64,000 nucleotides of DNA, taken from positions 1-64,000 of the forward strand of contig NZ_KZ819072.1 in assembly GCF_003115855.1 (NCBI RefSeq). Direction: 5' to 3'. A program made the translations under genes and the position numbers. Source of the DNA: Brenneria corticis. Its GTDB lineage: Bacteria > Pseudomonadota > Gammaproteobacteria > Enterobacterales > Enterobacteriaceae. The notes under the pieces were generated by a model, which was not told where the DNA came from, did not search any database, and worked only from the letters and a program-made list of their open reading frames with translations. This document shows, piece after piece, positions 55,917-64,000 of this stretch (the stretch's first letter is position 1; each line of letters begins with the position of its first letter).

Positions 55917-55966
55917 TTAAAAACCGTAGTGTTTGGATCCCTGCCGCTGGCAGAAACGATCCCCCA

Positions 55967-56004
55967 ACGGCTCCTGACAGTATCAGGGGCCGTTTCGTCT
56001 TTTT
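55967..56004 (+). terminator. bamB terminator
   Basis: The stem ACGGCTCCTGA/TCAGGGGCCGT (one G-U pair, loop CAGTA) is followed by TTTCGTCTTTTT. Confidence 0.85.
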
Positions 56005-56062
56005 ATCGTCAGCAGGTATTCTTGCTGTAACGTATTGAAATATAAGTAATGAGGTTGTAACA

Positions 56063-57556
56063 ATGATACCTGTCGTCGCGCTGGTCGGACGTCCGAACGT
56101 GGGGAAGTCCACGCTGTTTAACCGCTTAACGCGCACTCGCGATGCATTGGTGGCGGATTTCCCAGGGCTGACGCGTGACCGCAAGTATGGCCGTGCGGAA
56201 GTGGAGGGCCACGAATTCATCATCATCGATACCGGCGGCATCGACGGCGCGGAAGACGGCGTAGAGACGCGTATGGCCGGGCAGTCGCTGCTGGCGATTG
56301 AAGAGGCCGATATCGTGCTGTTTATGGTCGACGCCCGCGCGGGACTTATGCCCGCCGATCAGGGTATCGCCCAACACCTGCGCAGCCGCCAGAAGGCGAC
56401 GTTTCTGGTGGCCAATAAAACGGACGGTATTGATCCCGACACCGTTATCGGCGAGTTCTATGCGCTGGGGATGGGGGAAATCTATCCCATCGCGGCGTCT
56501 CACGGGCGCGGCGTCACCTCCCTGCTGGAAAAAGTCCTGTTGCCGTTTGTGCAGGATGACGAGGCCGAACCCGTTGCGCTGACGGAAGAAGAAGAGAACG
56601 CCGCTTACTGGGCGGAGCAGCTTGCGGACGAGCAGGCGGCTGAAAATGCCGAGGACGCGGAGGATGATTTCAATCCTGAAGATCTGCCGATCAAACTGGC
56701 GATCGTCGGCCGTCCGAACGTCGGCAAGTCCACGCTGACCAACCGGATTCTGGGTGAAGATCGCGTGGTGGTTTACGATATGCCCGGCACCACGCGCGAC
56801 AGTATCTATATTCCGATGGTGCGCGATGAGCGTGAATATATCTTGATCGACACGGCCGGGGTGCGCAAACGCGGCAAGGTAACCGAAACGGTTGAAAAAT
56901 TCTCGGTGATTAAAACCCTGCAGGCCATCGAAGACGCCAACGTGGTGCTGCTGGTTATTGACGCGCGCGAAGGGATATCCGATCAGGATCTCTCGCTGCT
57001 GGGCTTTATCCTCAACAGCGGGCGCTCGCTGGTGATTGTGGTCAACAAGTGGGACGGCCTGTCGCAGGAGGTGCGCGAGCAGGTTAAAGAAACGCTGGAT
57101 CTGCGTCTCGGATTTATCGACTTCGCCCGTATTCATTTCATCTCCGCGCTGCATGGCAGCGGCGTGGGAAATCTGTTTGAATCGGTGGTTGAAGCCTACA
57201 GCTGCGCCACCCGCCGGGTCGGCACCTCCATGCTGACCCGCATTATGCAAATGGCCGCCGATGACCATCAGCCGCCGCTGGTGCGCGGCCGTCGCGTAAA
57301 ACTGAAATATGCGCATGCGGGGGGCTACAATCCGCCGATTGTGGTGATCCACGGCAATCAGGTGAAAGACTTGCCCGATTCCTACAAACGCTATCTGATG
57401 AACTATTACCGCCGCTCGCTGAACGTGATGGGAACGCCAATCCGCATCCAGTTTAAAGAGGGCGAAAATCCTTTTGCGGATAAACGCAACACGCTGACGC
57501 CAAATCAGTTACGCAAGCGTAAACGTTTGATGCAGCACCTAAAAAAAAGTAAATAA
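56063..57556 (+). CDS. der: Ribosome biogenesis GTPase Der (EngA)
   Basis: Der has two tandem GTPase domains and acts in 50S subunit maturation. The 497-residue protein shows two P-loops (GRPNVGKSTLFN near the start and GRPNVGKSTLTN near 216), two DTGG/DTAG motifs, an acidic linker between them (EEEENAAYWAEQ on) and a C-terminal KH-like domain. Confidence 0.98.
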   Translation: MIPVVALVGRPNVGKSTLFNRLTRTRDALVADFPGLTRDRKYGRAEVEGHEFIIIDTGGIDGAEDGVETRMAGQSLLAIEEADIVLFMVDARAGLMPADQGIAQHLRSRQKATFLVANKTDGIDPDTVIGEFYALGMGEIYPIAASHGRGVTSLLEKVLLPFVQDDEAEPVALTEEEENAAYWAEQLADEQAAENAEDAEDDFNPEDLPIKLAIVGRPNVGKSTLTNRILGEDRVVVYDMPGTTRDSIYIPMVRDEREYILIDTAGVRKRGKVTETVEKFSVIKTLQAIEDANVVLLVIDAREGISDQDLSLLGFILNSGRSLVIVVNKWDGLSQEVREQVKETLDLRLGFIDFARIHFISALHGSGVGNLFESVVEAYSCATRRVGTSMLTRIMQMAADDHQPPLVRGRRVKLKYAHAGGYNPPIVVIHGNQVKDLPDSYKRYLMNYYRRSLNVMGTPIRIQFKEGENPFADKRNTLTPNQLRKRKRLMQHLKKSK

Positions 57557-57620
57557 CGGGTAAGCGGGGCGGATGGCGACATTCGCCCTGCATTGCTTTG
57601 CTGAATAGCCGGGAAAGTTT

Positions 57621-58580
57621 ATGTCTTGGGAAAACTGGAGTTTTGCGTTTAACGTTACGGTGCCGAACCTGTTGATGCTGCTGCTGGGGATAGCGCTGCG
57701 CAAACTTAAGATGCTGAATGACGACTTTTGCGATTCAGCCATGCGGCTGGTCTTTAACGTATCCTTGCCCTGTCTGCTTTTTTTCAGCTTGGCCACCAAT
57801 CACCAGTCGATTATGGAACAGCTGCCGCTGGTGATTTATGGGGTCTGCGGCACGCTGCTGAGCTATCTGCTGCTGGAGTTTGCCGCGGTTTATGTGGTTA
57901 AGGAGCCGACCGAGCGCGGTATCTTCGTGCAGGGCGGGTTTCGTTCCAACACCGGCATTATGGGGCTGGCGTTTGCCATGAGCGCCTATGGCCAGGAGGG
58001 CGTCGCCGTCGGTTCTCTCTACCTGATGGTGACGGTGATTATGTTTAACGTGCTGTCGGTCATCACCTTGACGCGCAGTTTACAGCGTACGGCCGACGGG
58101 CGGGGGATCCGCATTCCCGCGCTGCTGAAGAGTATCGTCACCAACCCGCTGATCCTCGGCCTGCTGGGCGGCCTGTGTTATTCGAAAAGCGGCTGGCCGA
58201 TGCCGACGGTGATCCAGCAGACCGGCGGCTTTATTGCCGCGCTGTCGCTGCCGCTGGCGCTGTTGTGCGCCGGCGTCAGCCTCGACCTGCGGATGATTTT
58301 TCGCTCATCCAACGTGGCGGCGCTCTCCTCATTGGCCAAGCTGCTGCTGGTGCCGGGCATGCTGACGTTTGGCGGCTGGCTGGTCGGTTTTCGCGGCGTT
58401 ACGCTCGGGGTGATTTTTTTGTTTTCCGCCACGCCGACGGCGGCGGGCAGCTATGCGATGACCCGGGCAATGGGCGGCAATCCGACGCTGGCCGCCAATA
58501 TTATTGGCCTGACCACCGCCGGTTCGTTCTTTGTTATCGCCCTGGGCGTCTATTTCTTGCGCTCGCTCGGGGTTATTTAG
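57621..58580 (+). CDS. AEC family transporter (auxin efflux carrier type)
   Basis: A 319-residue membrane protein with about ten helices in the AEC/BASS-like pattern, opening MSWENWSFAFNVTVPNLLMLLLGIAL. Known bacterial members carry malate, malonate or other small organic acids; the link to auxin comes from plant homologues and should not be assumed here. It follows der by 64 bp and is 14 bp before yfgJ. Confidence 0.87.
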   Translation: MSWENWSFAFNVTVPNLLMLLLGIALRKLKMLNDDFCDSAMRLVFNVSLPCLLFFSLATNHQSIMEQLPLVIYGVCGTLLSYLLLEFAAVYVVKEPTERGIFVQGGFRSNTGIMGLAFAMSAYGQEGVAVGSLYLMVTVIMFNVLSVITLTRSLQRTADGRGIRIPALLKSIVTNPLILGLLGGLCYSKSGWPMPTVIQQTGGFIAALSLPLALLCAGVSLDLRMIFRSSNVAALSSLAKLLLVPGMLTFGGWLVGFRGVTLGVIFLFSATPTAAGSYAMTRAMGGNPTLAANIIGLTTAGSFFVIALGVYFLRSLGVI

Positions 58581-58594
58581 TTATAGGGGGGAAG

Positions 58595-58819
58595 ATGGAA
58601 GTCACTTGTCCGCGCTGTCATGGCGTGATGAACTGGAAAAACGACCATTGTTTTCACTGCCCGGCCTGCCGTCAGGACTATCTGCGCGAAGCCTATTGCC
58701 CTGAATGCAACCACCCGCTGCAGGTGCTGAAAGCCTGCGGCGCGGTGGATTATTTTTGCCAGCAGGGGCATGGTTTGGTTTCGAAATCGCGGGTGGTATT
58801 TTCGTTGCACAAACAATAG
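58595..58819 (+). CDS. yfgJ: Zinc-ribbon protein YfgJ
   Basis: A 74-residue protein with four CxxC zinc knuckles (CPRC, CFHCPAC, CPEC) and a final CQQGHG. The ATG at 58595 has an AGGGGGG ribosome site; a longer frame opening at 58175 overlaps the AEC gene in another frame and is a shadow. YfgJ-type zinc ribbons lie beside der in many enterobacteria; the function is unknown. Confidence 0.85.
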   Translation: MEVTCPRCHGVMNWKNDHCFHCPACRQDYLREAYCPECNHPLQVLKACGAVDYFCQQGHGLVSKSRVVFSLHKQ

Positions 58820-58899
58820 GGGGAGAAATAAAAAATCATATATTGTTGCAATATGCGCTTTTATCTTTCCAATACGTCGTGCTGCCGCGAGCGCGGTAA

Positions 58900-59514
58900 T
58901 CAGCGATTTCTTGCCTCCATCCTGAGTTTTCTGGATTGTGTTGCCATTCTTTGTGTGCGGCAATACAGTACAAATGCGGCAAATGGACGGCTATTCATCA
59001 ATGCTCTGCTGAGAAAGACGGATAATAATACTATTATTGATGTTGTTAATGTGTCGAAGGAGAAAGATATTGCATTCATCGCATCGACAAAAGAATAAAA
59101 GAGTTGAAATACCCCAAGAGCTAGTATCGCGATAAAGAAATAATAATATAGCACGAGTCCGGTATTATGTCCCCGCGATAACAAGTAGCTTGCGAAAAAT
59201 AGATAAATGATTAATAGAATACTCGGTATGAAAAATAGAACGACGTGCAAAGGCGGCGTATTAATAGCGAATAGATCCAGAAAAAATAGTAAACTCAGTG
59301 TGAAGGATAATAGAAAGAAAAATAGCATCAAGGCGACAGGGAAAGCATTCTGTCGCGGAAGTTCCTGTGCGGGTTTGTCGAAATAGCTTTCGAGCGCTTC
59401 TGATGAGCGCGCAAGTAAGGTTTGATCGTTACTGGCTATAGCCGCATCGATTTCCCTTCCATGTCGGATAAGCTCGAACATTCGAGCACCGAGAAGTTTC
59501 CTGCTTACATTCAT
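58900..59514 (-). CDS. Four-helix membrane protein, candidate immunity partner
   Basis: A 204-residue protein with a soluble N-terminal part of about 58 residues and four strongly hydrophobic helices (about 60-83, 88-113, 118-140, 148-172), ending in a basic tail (RTQRMATQSRKLRMEARNR). It is AT-rich compared with its neighbours. Its start overlaps the stop of the upstream gene by 4 bp (ATGA), so the two are co-translated. A polytopic membrane protein behind a gene with a hydrophobic glycine/alanine-rich core fits an immunity protein against a pore-forming toxin. I recognise no named family; the role is inference. Confidence 0.6.
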   Translation of the reverse strand: MNVSRKLLGARMFELIRHGREIDAAIASNDQTLLARSSEALESYFDKPAQELPRQNAFPVALMLFFFLLSFTLSLLFFLDLFAINTPPLHVVLFFIPSILLIIYLFFASYLLSRGHNTGLVLYYYFFIAILALGVFQLFYSFVDAMNAISFSFDTLTTSIIVLLSVFLSRALMNSRPFAAFVLYCRTQRMATQSRKLRMEARNR

Positions 59515-60476
59515 TTTATCACCGCAAGAGATTGTATTGTCCCTAACACATATCGGCCTGTTTTGATGACGTTTTCGGGAGATGCGATGATACCGCTTAC
59601 CGAGCTTCCGGTGAATGCGGCCATGCTGGTTAGGGTATTTGCCAATTGTTTTTTGAGTTCATTTTGTATTGGTTCTATTGGGAAACGTTTGGGGTATAGA
59701 CCGGCTTTCAGTGCGGCTTTTATCTCTTTCGTAGTAATTCCGGGATTTTGTGCTCTTATAATTAATTCCGACAGACGCGCCCTGTCTTGTCTGGGGTATT
59801 TTTTGAGCCAATCTAAAACGCGAAGTGATGAAACAGATTTCATTGCTCGATATGTGGCGACTGCTTCTTTTAACGCTCCGCCGGCGCTGACCAAAGAGAC
59901 AAAATCAAGAGCGGTAGAAGTTGCTATATACCAATCTTCGGAATCCAGCCAATTGACGTTAACCGCATTATTTTTGCGGATATCATGAACACGATAAATA
60001 CCATTAACGCATTGTAATGCCGTCGCTACACCGCCAGCATAAGCGATGGCGACTAAAGCGCCGCTGGCACCTGCGGTGATAGGAACTGCCGTGCTCCCAG
60101 CAACGGCAACGGCAAGGGTAACCAGCATAGCGCCACAGGATAATGCCGTTGAGGCGATTTCGGGGCCTAATGCCGGTGCGGTAACGGCATTTGTTAAGTT
60201 ATCTCCGGCCGCGTATCCGTTAATTTGGGATACTTTGGTTACCACAACGTGAGTGACAATACTGTTCTGATTATTGGCTATACGCTTTGAAGGCCGCACC
60301 AGATAGCGCTGGTGCCCGTCGGCATAGATAATTCCGGCCTGATGAAAATCGCGGGTGCAGTCGAGAGACTGTGCAAGGGCCTGAAAATCAAAATCAGCGC
60401 CCGACTGATTACCCGTCCAGCGGGAAAAGTCATAGCTCGTCAAGCCGCGTTCGGCGAGGGAAGAGGTCAACGGCAT
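59511..60476 (-). CDS. Candidate membrane-active toxin, AT-rich unit
   Basis: The ATG at 60476 (MPLTSSLAERGLTSYDFSRW) has AAGGAG upstream and gives 321 residues; two further in-frame ATGs upstream lack a ribosome site. There is no signal peptide. The soluble N-terminal part (to about 100) is followed by a Gly/Ala-rich hydrophobic stretch at about 110-160 (ASTALSCGAMLVTLAVAVAG, then AGASGALVAIAYAGGVATAL), a WLDSEDWYIATSTALDFVSL segment, and a helical C-terminus. This build resembles type VI secretion effectors that insert into membranes, but no vgrG, hcp or other secretion gene is in the window. Named family not established. Confidence 0.55.
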   Translation of the reverse strand: MPLTSSLAERGLTSYDFSRWTGNQSGADFDFQALAQSLDCTRDFHQAGIIYADGHQRYLVRPSKRIANNQNSIVTHVVVTKVSQINGYAAGDNLTNAVTAPALGPEIASTALSCGAMLVTLAVAVAGSTAVPITAGASGALVAIAYAGGVATALQCVNGIYRVHDIRKNNAVNVNWLDSEDWYIATSTALDFVSLVSAGGALKEAVATYRAMKSVSSLRVLDWLKKYPRQDRARLSELIIRAQNPGITTKEIKAALKAGLYPKRFPIEPIQNELKKQLANTLTSMAAFTGSSVSGIIASPENVIKTGRYVLGTIQSLAVIK

Positions 60477-60633
60477 TTTATGCTCCTTCATATTAAATAA
60501 TGCCAGCAACTCGCAATCTATTGAGTCTATAATCGCTTATAAAACAAGTAATTACTTTCTTGAATGTTTAATCGATAAACCATAGCGCGGCGGATGGAAT
60601 CAAGGCAATAAGAAAATTCTTATGCTAATGGCG

Positions 60634-60972
60634 TTATTTGCCTTCGCGCCATAAGGCGGTGAGTTCCGACGGCGCCAGCTCTTCCGGAATCAAAAATTCT
60701 TGTTCAATATGATGTGTGTTTTCTGCGGGAGAAAAATAGATATGAATCCGGTAATAAAATTGATCGCCGCGTCCGGGGGAATCCGGTTTTCCGGGTTCGC
60801 GCGCCAGCGGCAACGCGCTGCGGATAGCGGCGCAAATGCGTTGCCGCTCAGACTCCGGCAGGTTGGCGAGGGCGAAACGCCGTAGTCCGGCCAGCTTGGG
60901 GATCCAGGCGATACCGCCTTCACGCGCCAGCTCTACGACGGCATCGTCATTAAGTTCAGGTAATGTCTTCAT
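60634..60972 (-). CDS. Emfourin-type inhibitor of the adjacent metalloprotease
   Basis: A 112-residue soluble protein with the emfourin/protealysin-inhibitor pattern: a conserved N-terminal beta segment and the later FYYRIHIYFSPAENTHHIEQ stretch. Its start codon directly follows the protease stop (TAA-ATG), so both are made from one message. Emfourin of Serratia inhibits protealysin inside the cell. Confidence 0.82.
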   Translation of the reverse strand: MKTLPELNDDAVVELAREGGIAWIPKLAGLRRFALANLPESERQRICAAIRSALPLAREPGKPDSPGRGDQFYYRIHIYFSPAENTHHIEQEFLIPEELAPSELTALWREGK

Positions 60973-62016
60973 TTACAGGCTTCCCGGAGCGGATACCACC
61001 CCCACTTTTTCCCAGGATTGCTTGACGATATCGGCCACTGACTGGTCGAAACGCTGCTCGGCGTGCTTCACGGTATAGCGTGAAAACACTTCGAAATCGG
61101 CGTTCTGCGGCAGGGATTTATCACTCAGGGTGTCATACCATATCCAGCCCGCTTTTTCCCAGGAGTAGCCGCCCAGCGCGGTTGCGGCCAGATAGAATGC
61201 GCGGTTCGGTATACCGGAGTTCAGGTGCACGCCGCCGTTGTCTTCACGGGTGTTAATGTAATTGTCCATATGCGAGGGCTGCGGGTCCGTGCCCAGCAGC
61301 AGATCGTCATACGCGGTTCCCGGATTCGACATCGAGCGCAGGCCGGTGCCGTGGATCCCTTCGGCCAGCAGCTCGGCGCCAATCGTCCAGTCCGCCTGCT
61401 CTGCGGTTTGCCCAAGGTGGAACTGTTTCACCATTGAACCAAAAACGTCGGACAGCGATTCGTTCAAGGCGCCGGACTGTCTGAAATAGATGAGATCCGC
61501 CTCATTTTCTATCACGCCGTGCGTCAGTTCGTGCGCCACGATATCAATGGCGATGGTGAAACGATTGAATATCTTGCCGTCACCGTCGCCAAAGACCATT
61601 TGTTGCCCGTTCCAGAACGCATTCTGATAATCCTGACCGTAATGTACCGTGCCTGACAGCGTCAGCCCCTGATTATCCAGAGAGTTGCGCTGGAAAGTCC
61701 GCCAGAAGAAATCATAGGTAACGCCCAGGTAGTCATAGGCCTCATCGGCGGCGATATCGCCGTTGCTGTCTTGTCCTTCCGCGCGCACCAGCTTGCCGGG
61801 CAACTGCTGCTGGTTTTCCGCATCGTGAATTTCGCGGTGTACCTGACCGGGAGAAGCCAACGGATGGGGTTGCGGCCTGGGGTGAGTGCTTACCATCAGA
61901 GACTGGACGTGCATCAAGGTCTGTTGGGCGCAGTGGCGCTGGGCCTCTGAACCATTGGCGATAATGCGGTGCAGGATGTAGGGCGGGATGACGCTGTGAA
62001 CCGGTCTGGACTTCAT
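60973..62016 (-). CDS. Protealysin-like M4 metalloprotease
   Basis: A 347-residue thermolysin-family zinc protease with HELTH at 162-166, the third ligand Glu186 (GALNESLSD) and downstream HLNSGIPN. It has the short protealysin-type propeptide with the PPY motif (residues 11-13, VIPPYILHRI) and no signal peptide, as in Serratia protealysin and Pectobacterium Prt1. Such enzymes cut host actin or plant proteins; the exit route is unclear. It lies next to the AT-rich unit and upstream of the inhibitor gene. Confidence 0.92.
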   Translation of the reverse strand: MKSRPVHSVIPPYILHRIIANGSEAQRHCAQQTLMHVQSLMVSTHPRPQPHPLASPGQVHREIHDAENQQQLPGKLVRAEGQDSNGDIAADEAYDYLGVTYDFFWRTFQRNSLDNQGLTLSGTVHYGQDYQNAFWNGQQMVFGDGDGKIFNRFTIAIDIVAHELTHGVIENEADLIYFRQSGALNESLSDVFGSMVKQFHLGQTAEQADWTIGAELLAEGIHGTGLRSMSNPGTAYDDLLLGTDPQPSHMDNYINTREDNGGVHLNSGIPNRAFYLAATALGGYSWEKAGWIWYDTLSDKSLPQNADFEVFSRYTVKHAEQRFDQSVADIVKQSWEKVGVVSAPGSL

Positions 62017-62096
62017 ACCTCTATCTCCTTGAAAAAGGTGGTGTTCGGCAATTCAGACGTACAGCTACATCGCTAAGTATAGTCCGGAAGCCGATG

Positions 62097-63479
62097 CTAT
62101 GTTCGGCGTTTTTTGGCTATTGATGCGGTTCTCTTTTCCGGCACCAGCGCGGTGACCTGACTTTCGACCCAGCCATCCTGCAGGCGGGTTTTCAAGGTTT
62201 CGCCTGACGCGGTTTGGGCCACCTTTTTCAGCACCTTCCCATCCGAGGTGGTGGTCACGTTATAGCCCCGCGCCAGCGTCGCCAGCGGGCTGACCCCTTC
62301 CAGGTGCGAACAGGCGGCTCCCAGTCTCTGCTTATACTGGCCGAGCTGACGTTCAAGGGCGTGTTGCAACTGATAATGCAACTGTTGCAGACGTTGCTGC
62401 GCGCGGTGGATTTTCGGCTGCGGCTGTTGCTGAGCCAGCCGTTGCTGGAGATGCTCGCTGCGGCGCGACAGCCGTTTGAGCTGCTGCTGCATCCCCTCAT
62501 CCAACCGCTGACGCAGCCTGACTAATTGGGTCTGCTGACGCGCCAGCCGCAGCTGCGGATGCTGCTGCTGCAAACGGTGGTGCAGGCGGGTAAACTCGCG
62601 GCTGCGCTGGGCGAGATAATAATCCATCGCCATTTCCAGCCGCTGGCGCTGGGACTGTATCTGACGCAGCAGTTCGAGCTGATTGCGGCTGACCAGTTCC
62701 GCCGCCGCTGACGGCGTGGGGGCGCGCAAATCGCCGACAAAATCGGCGATGGTGACATCGGTTTCATGGCCGACCGCGCTGACGATGGCAATGCGGCTGG
62801 CAAAAATCGCCCGCGCCACCCGTTCGTCGTTGAAACTCCATAAATCTTCCAGCGAACCGCCGCCGCGGCCGACAATCAACACGTCGCATTCGTCGCGCCG
62901 GTTGGCCAGTTCAATGGCGCGCACAATCTGTAGCGGCGCGTCGTTGCCTTGCACCGCGGTCGGGTAGACCACCACCGGCAGAGAAGGATCGCGCCGCTGC
63001 AATACCTGTAAAATATCGTGCAGGGCGGCGCCGCTGGCGGAGGTGATCACCCCGACCCGTCTGGCCGGGCTTGGCAATGCCTGTTTAAATTGCTGATCGA
63101 AAAGCCCTTCTGCGGCGAGTTTCTGTTTTAATTGTTCAAACTGTTGCTGCAACAGACCGTCGCCCGCCGGCTGCATGCTTTCCGCCAGCAGCTGATAATC
63201 GCCGCGCGGTTCGTACAGCGTAATCGCGGCGCGAATCAGCACCTGCTGACCGTTTTGCGGGCGAAAGGTGACACGGCGGTTGCTGTTGCGGAACATGGCG
63301 CAACGCACCTGCGCACGTTCGTCTTTCAGCGTAAAGTACCAGTGACCGGATGACGGCTGAGAAAGGTTGGAGATTTCACCGGAAAGCCAGATTTGACCCA
63401 TCTCCATTTCCAGCAGTTGTCGAACCGTCTGGTTCAGGCGGCTAACGGTAAAAATCGCGGCGGAAGGAAATTGAGACAT
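62097..63479 (-). CDS. xseA: Exodeoxyribonuclease VII large subunit
   Basis: XseA, with XseB, degrades single-stranded DNA from both ends. The protein has an N-terminal OB fold (IWLSGEISNLSQPSSGHWYFTL), the catalytic core (GVITSASGAALHDIL, VGRGGGSLEDLWSFNDE, VGHETDVTIADFV) and a long glutamine- and arginine-rich coiled-coil arm. The ATG at 63479 (MSQFPSAAIFTVSRL) fits the family; the frame extends five codons further. It diverges from guaB. Confidence 0.96.
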   Translation of the reverse strand: MSQFPSAAIFTVSRLNQTVRQLLEMEMGQIWLSGEISNLSQPSSGHWYFTLKDERAQVRCAMFRNSNRRVTFRPQNGQQVLIRAAITLYEPRGDYQLLAESMQPAGDGLLQQQFEQLKQKLAAEGLFDQQFKQALPSPARRVGVITSASGAALHDILQVLQRRDPSLPVVVYPTAVQGNDAPLQIVRAIELANRRDECDVLIVGRGGGSLEDLWSFNDERVARAIFASRIAIVSAVGHETDVTIADFVGDLRAPTPSAAAELVSRNQLELLRQIQSQRQRLEMAMDYYLAQRSREFTRLHHRLQQQHPQLRLARQQTQLVRLRQRLDEGMQQQLKRLSRRSEHLQQRLAQQQPQPKIHRAQQRLQQLHYQLQHALERQLGQYKQRLGAACSHLEGVSPLATLARGYNVTTTSDGKVLKKVAQTASGETLKTRLQDGWVESQVTALVPEKRTASIAKKRRT

Positions 63480-63572
63480 TGTGAGCCAGATCAAATTTTA
63501 AAACAGTGACTTAATTGATCGATACTACCTGCCTGCAACAGGTAATCAAGCATTTTATCAAAAAAATGCTGG

Positions 63573-63588
63573 AGGCAACCGGTTACGC
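63573..63588 (+). promoter_or_regulatory. PurR-like box upstream of guaB
   Basis: AGGCAACCGGTTACGC matches 11 of 16 PurR consensus positions and lies 5 bp before the TATAAT. guaBA is a PurR target in E. coli. Confidence 0.62.
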
Positions 63589-63592
63589 TCTG

Positions 63593-63598
63593 TATAAT
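63593..63598 (+). promoter_or_regulatory. guaB -10 element
   Basis: A perfect TATAAT lies 54 bp before the guaB ATG; no clear -35 is visible at 17 bp. Confidence 0.6.
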
Positions 63599-63651
63599 GC
63601 CACGGCAATATTTTATCCGTTCTTCACATCCACCTTGGTGAGATATTGCCC

Positions 63652-64000
63652 ATGTTACGTATCGCTAAAGAAGCACTGACGTTTGACGACGTTCTCCTTG
63701 TTCCCGCCCATTCCACCGTTCTGCCCAACACGGCTGATTTAACCACTCAACTGACGAAAACCATTCGCCTGAATATTCCTATGTTGTCCGCCGCGATGGA
63801 TACCGTAACGGAATCCAATCTGGCGATTGCGCTGGCTCAGGAGGGCGGTCTGGGATTTATTCACAAGAATATGTCCATTGAGCGTCAGGCTGAAGAAGTC
63901 AGCCGGGTCAAAAAATATGAAAGCGGCGTGGTGATCGACCCTAAGACCGTTACCCCGACGACGACGCTGCGTCAGGTAAAAGAGCTGACCGAACGTAACG
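63652..64000 (+). CDS. guaB: Inosine-5'-monophosphate dehydrogenase, 5' part
   Basis: GuaB converts IMP to XMP, the first step to GMP. The first 116 codons are present and nearly identical to E. coli (MLRIAKEALTFDDVLLVPAH, MLSAAMDTVTESNLAIALAQ); the gene runs off the window just as the CBS domain begins. Confidence 0.97.
   Translation, partial: MLRIAKEALTFDDVLLVPAHSTVLPNTADLTTQLTKTIRLNIPMLSAAMDTVTESNLAIALAQEGGLGFIHKNMSIERQAEEVSRVKKYESGVVIDPKTVTPTTTLRQVKELTERN

Noticed and set aside
58175..58594. Long N-terminal extension of the zinc-ribbon frame
   Set aside because: It runs in another frame through the AEC transporter gene; only the part from 58595 has a ribosome site and family features.

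Overview
The window comes from a chromosome of Enterobacterales, most likely a soft-rot or tree-canker member of the Pectobacteriaceae (Dickeya, Brenneria or a relative). The evidence is a core gene order like that of E. coli around 55-57 min (guaB/xseA, der-bamB-yfgM-hisS-ispG-rodZ, rlmN-ndk, sseA, sseB-pepB, isc operon, trmJ/suhB, glyA, glnB, glrR-qseG-glrK-glmY, purL, mltF/tadA), a GC-rich base composition, and plant-associated accessory genes: a rhamnogalacturonan acetylesterase, a protealysin-type metalloprotease and a LapA-type giant adhesin. The genus call is inference; no 16S rRNA or tRNA gene lies in the window.

Layout. Positions 1-7940 hold the 3' end of a large repeat adhesin (beta-sandwich repeats, VWA domain, RTX repeats), a small gene, and the lapG-lapD pair that controls adhesin release through c-di-GMP. 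The adhesin is interrupted by an N at 1064 that looks like a badly merged contig overlap. Positions 8089-16114 hold murQ, pgpC, tadA, mltF and purL. The purL/glrK gap carries the sRNA glmY with a sigma-54 promoter and three GlrR boxes, followed by the glrK-qseG-glrR operon that controls it and by glnB. An SGNH esterase, glyA and an hcaT-DUF1007-NicO cluster follow.

Positions 27564-31893 form an iron-type ABC uptake locus with two related binding proteins in convergent units, each behind a Fur-like box. suhB/trmJ, the full isc operon (iscR to iscX) under two abutting IscR boxes, pepB and sseB come next. The sseB/sseA gap (41753-42732) is accessory: a run of inverted repeats that could be a RyfA-type RNA, a small AT-rich membrane protein gene, and a remnant of a second copy. 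An alpha-glucoside PTS/GH4 module and its RpiR-type regulator flank sseA.

Positions 47862-58819 are housekeeping (ndk, rlmN, pilW, rodZ, ispG, hisS, yfgM, bamB, der, an AEC transporter, yfgJ). Between yfgJ and xseA lie an AT-rich two-gene unit with the build of a membrane toxin and its immunity protein, and a protealysin/emfourin pair. The window ends in xseA and the first codons of guaB.

Shared regulation that can be read from sequence: PurR boxes at purL, glyA and guaB; Fur boxes at both binding-protein units; GlrR plus sigma-54 at glmY; IscR at isc.
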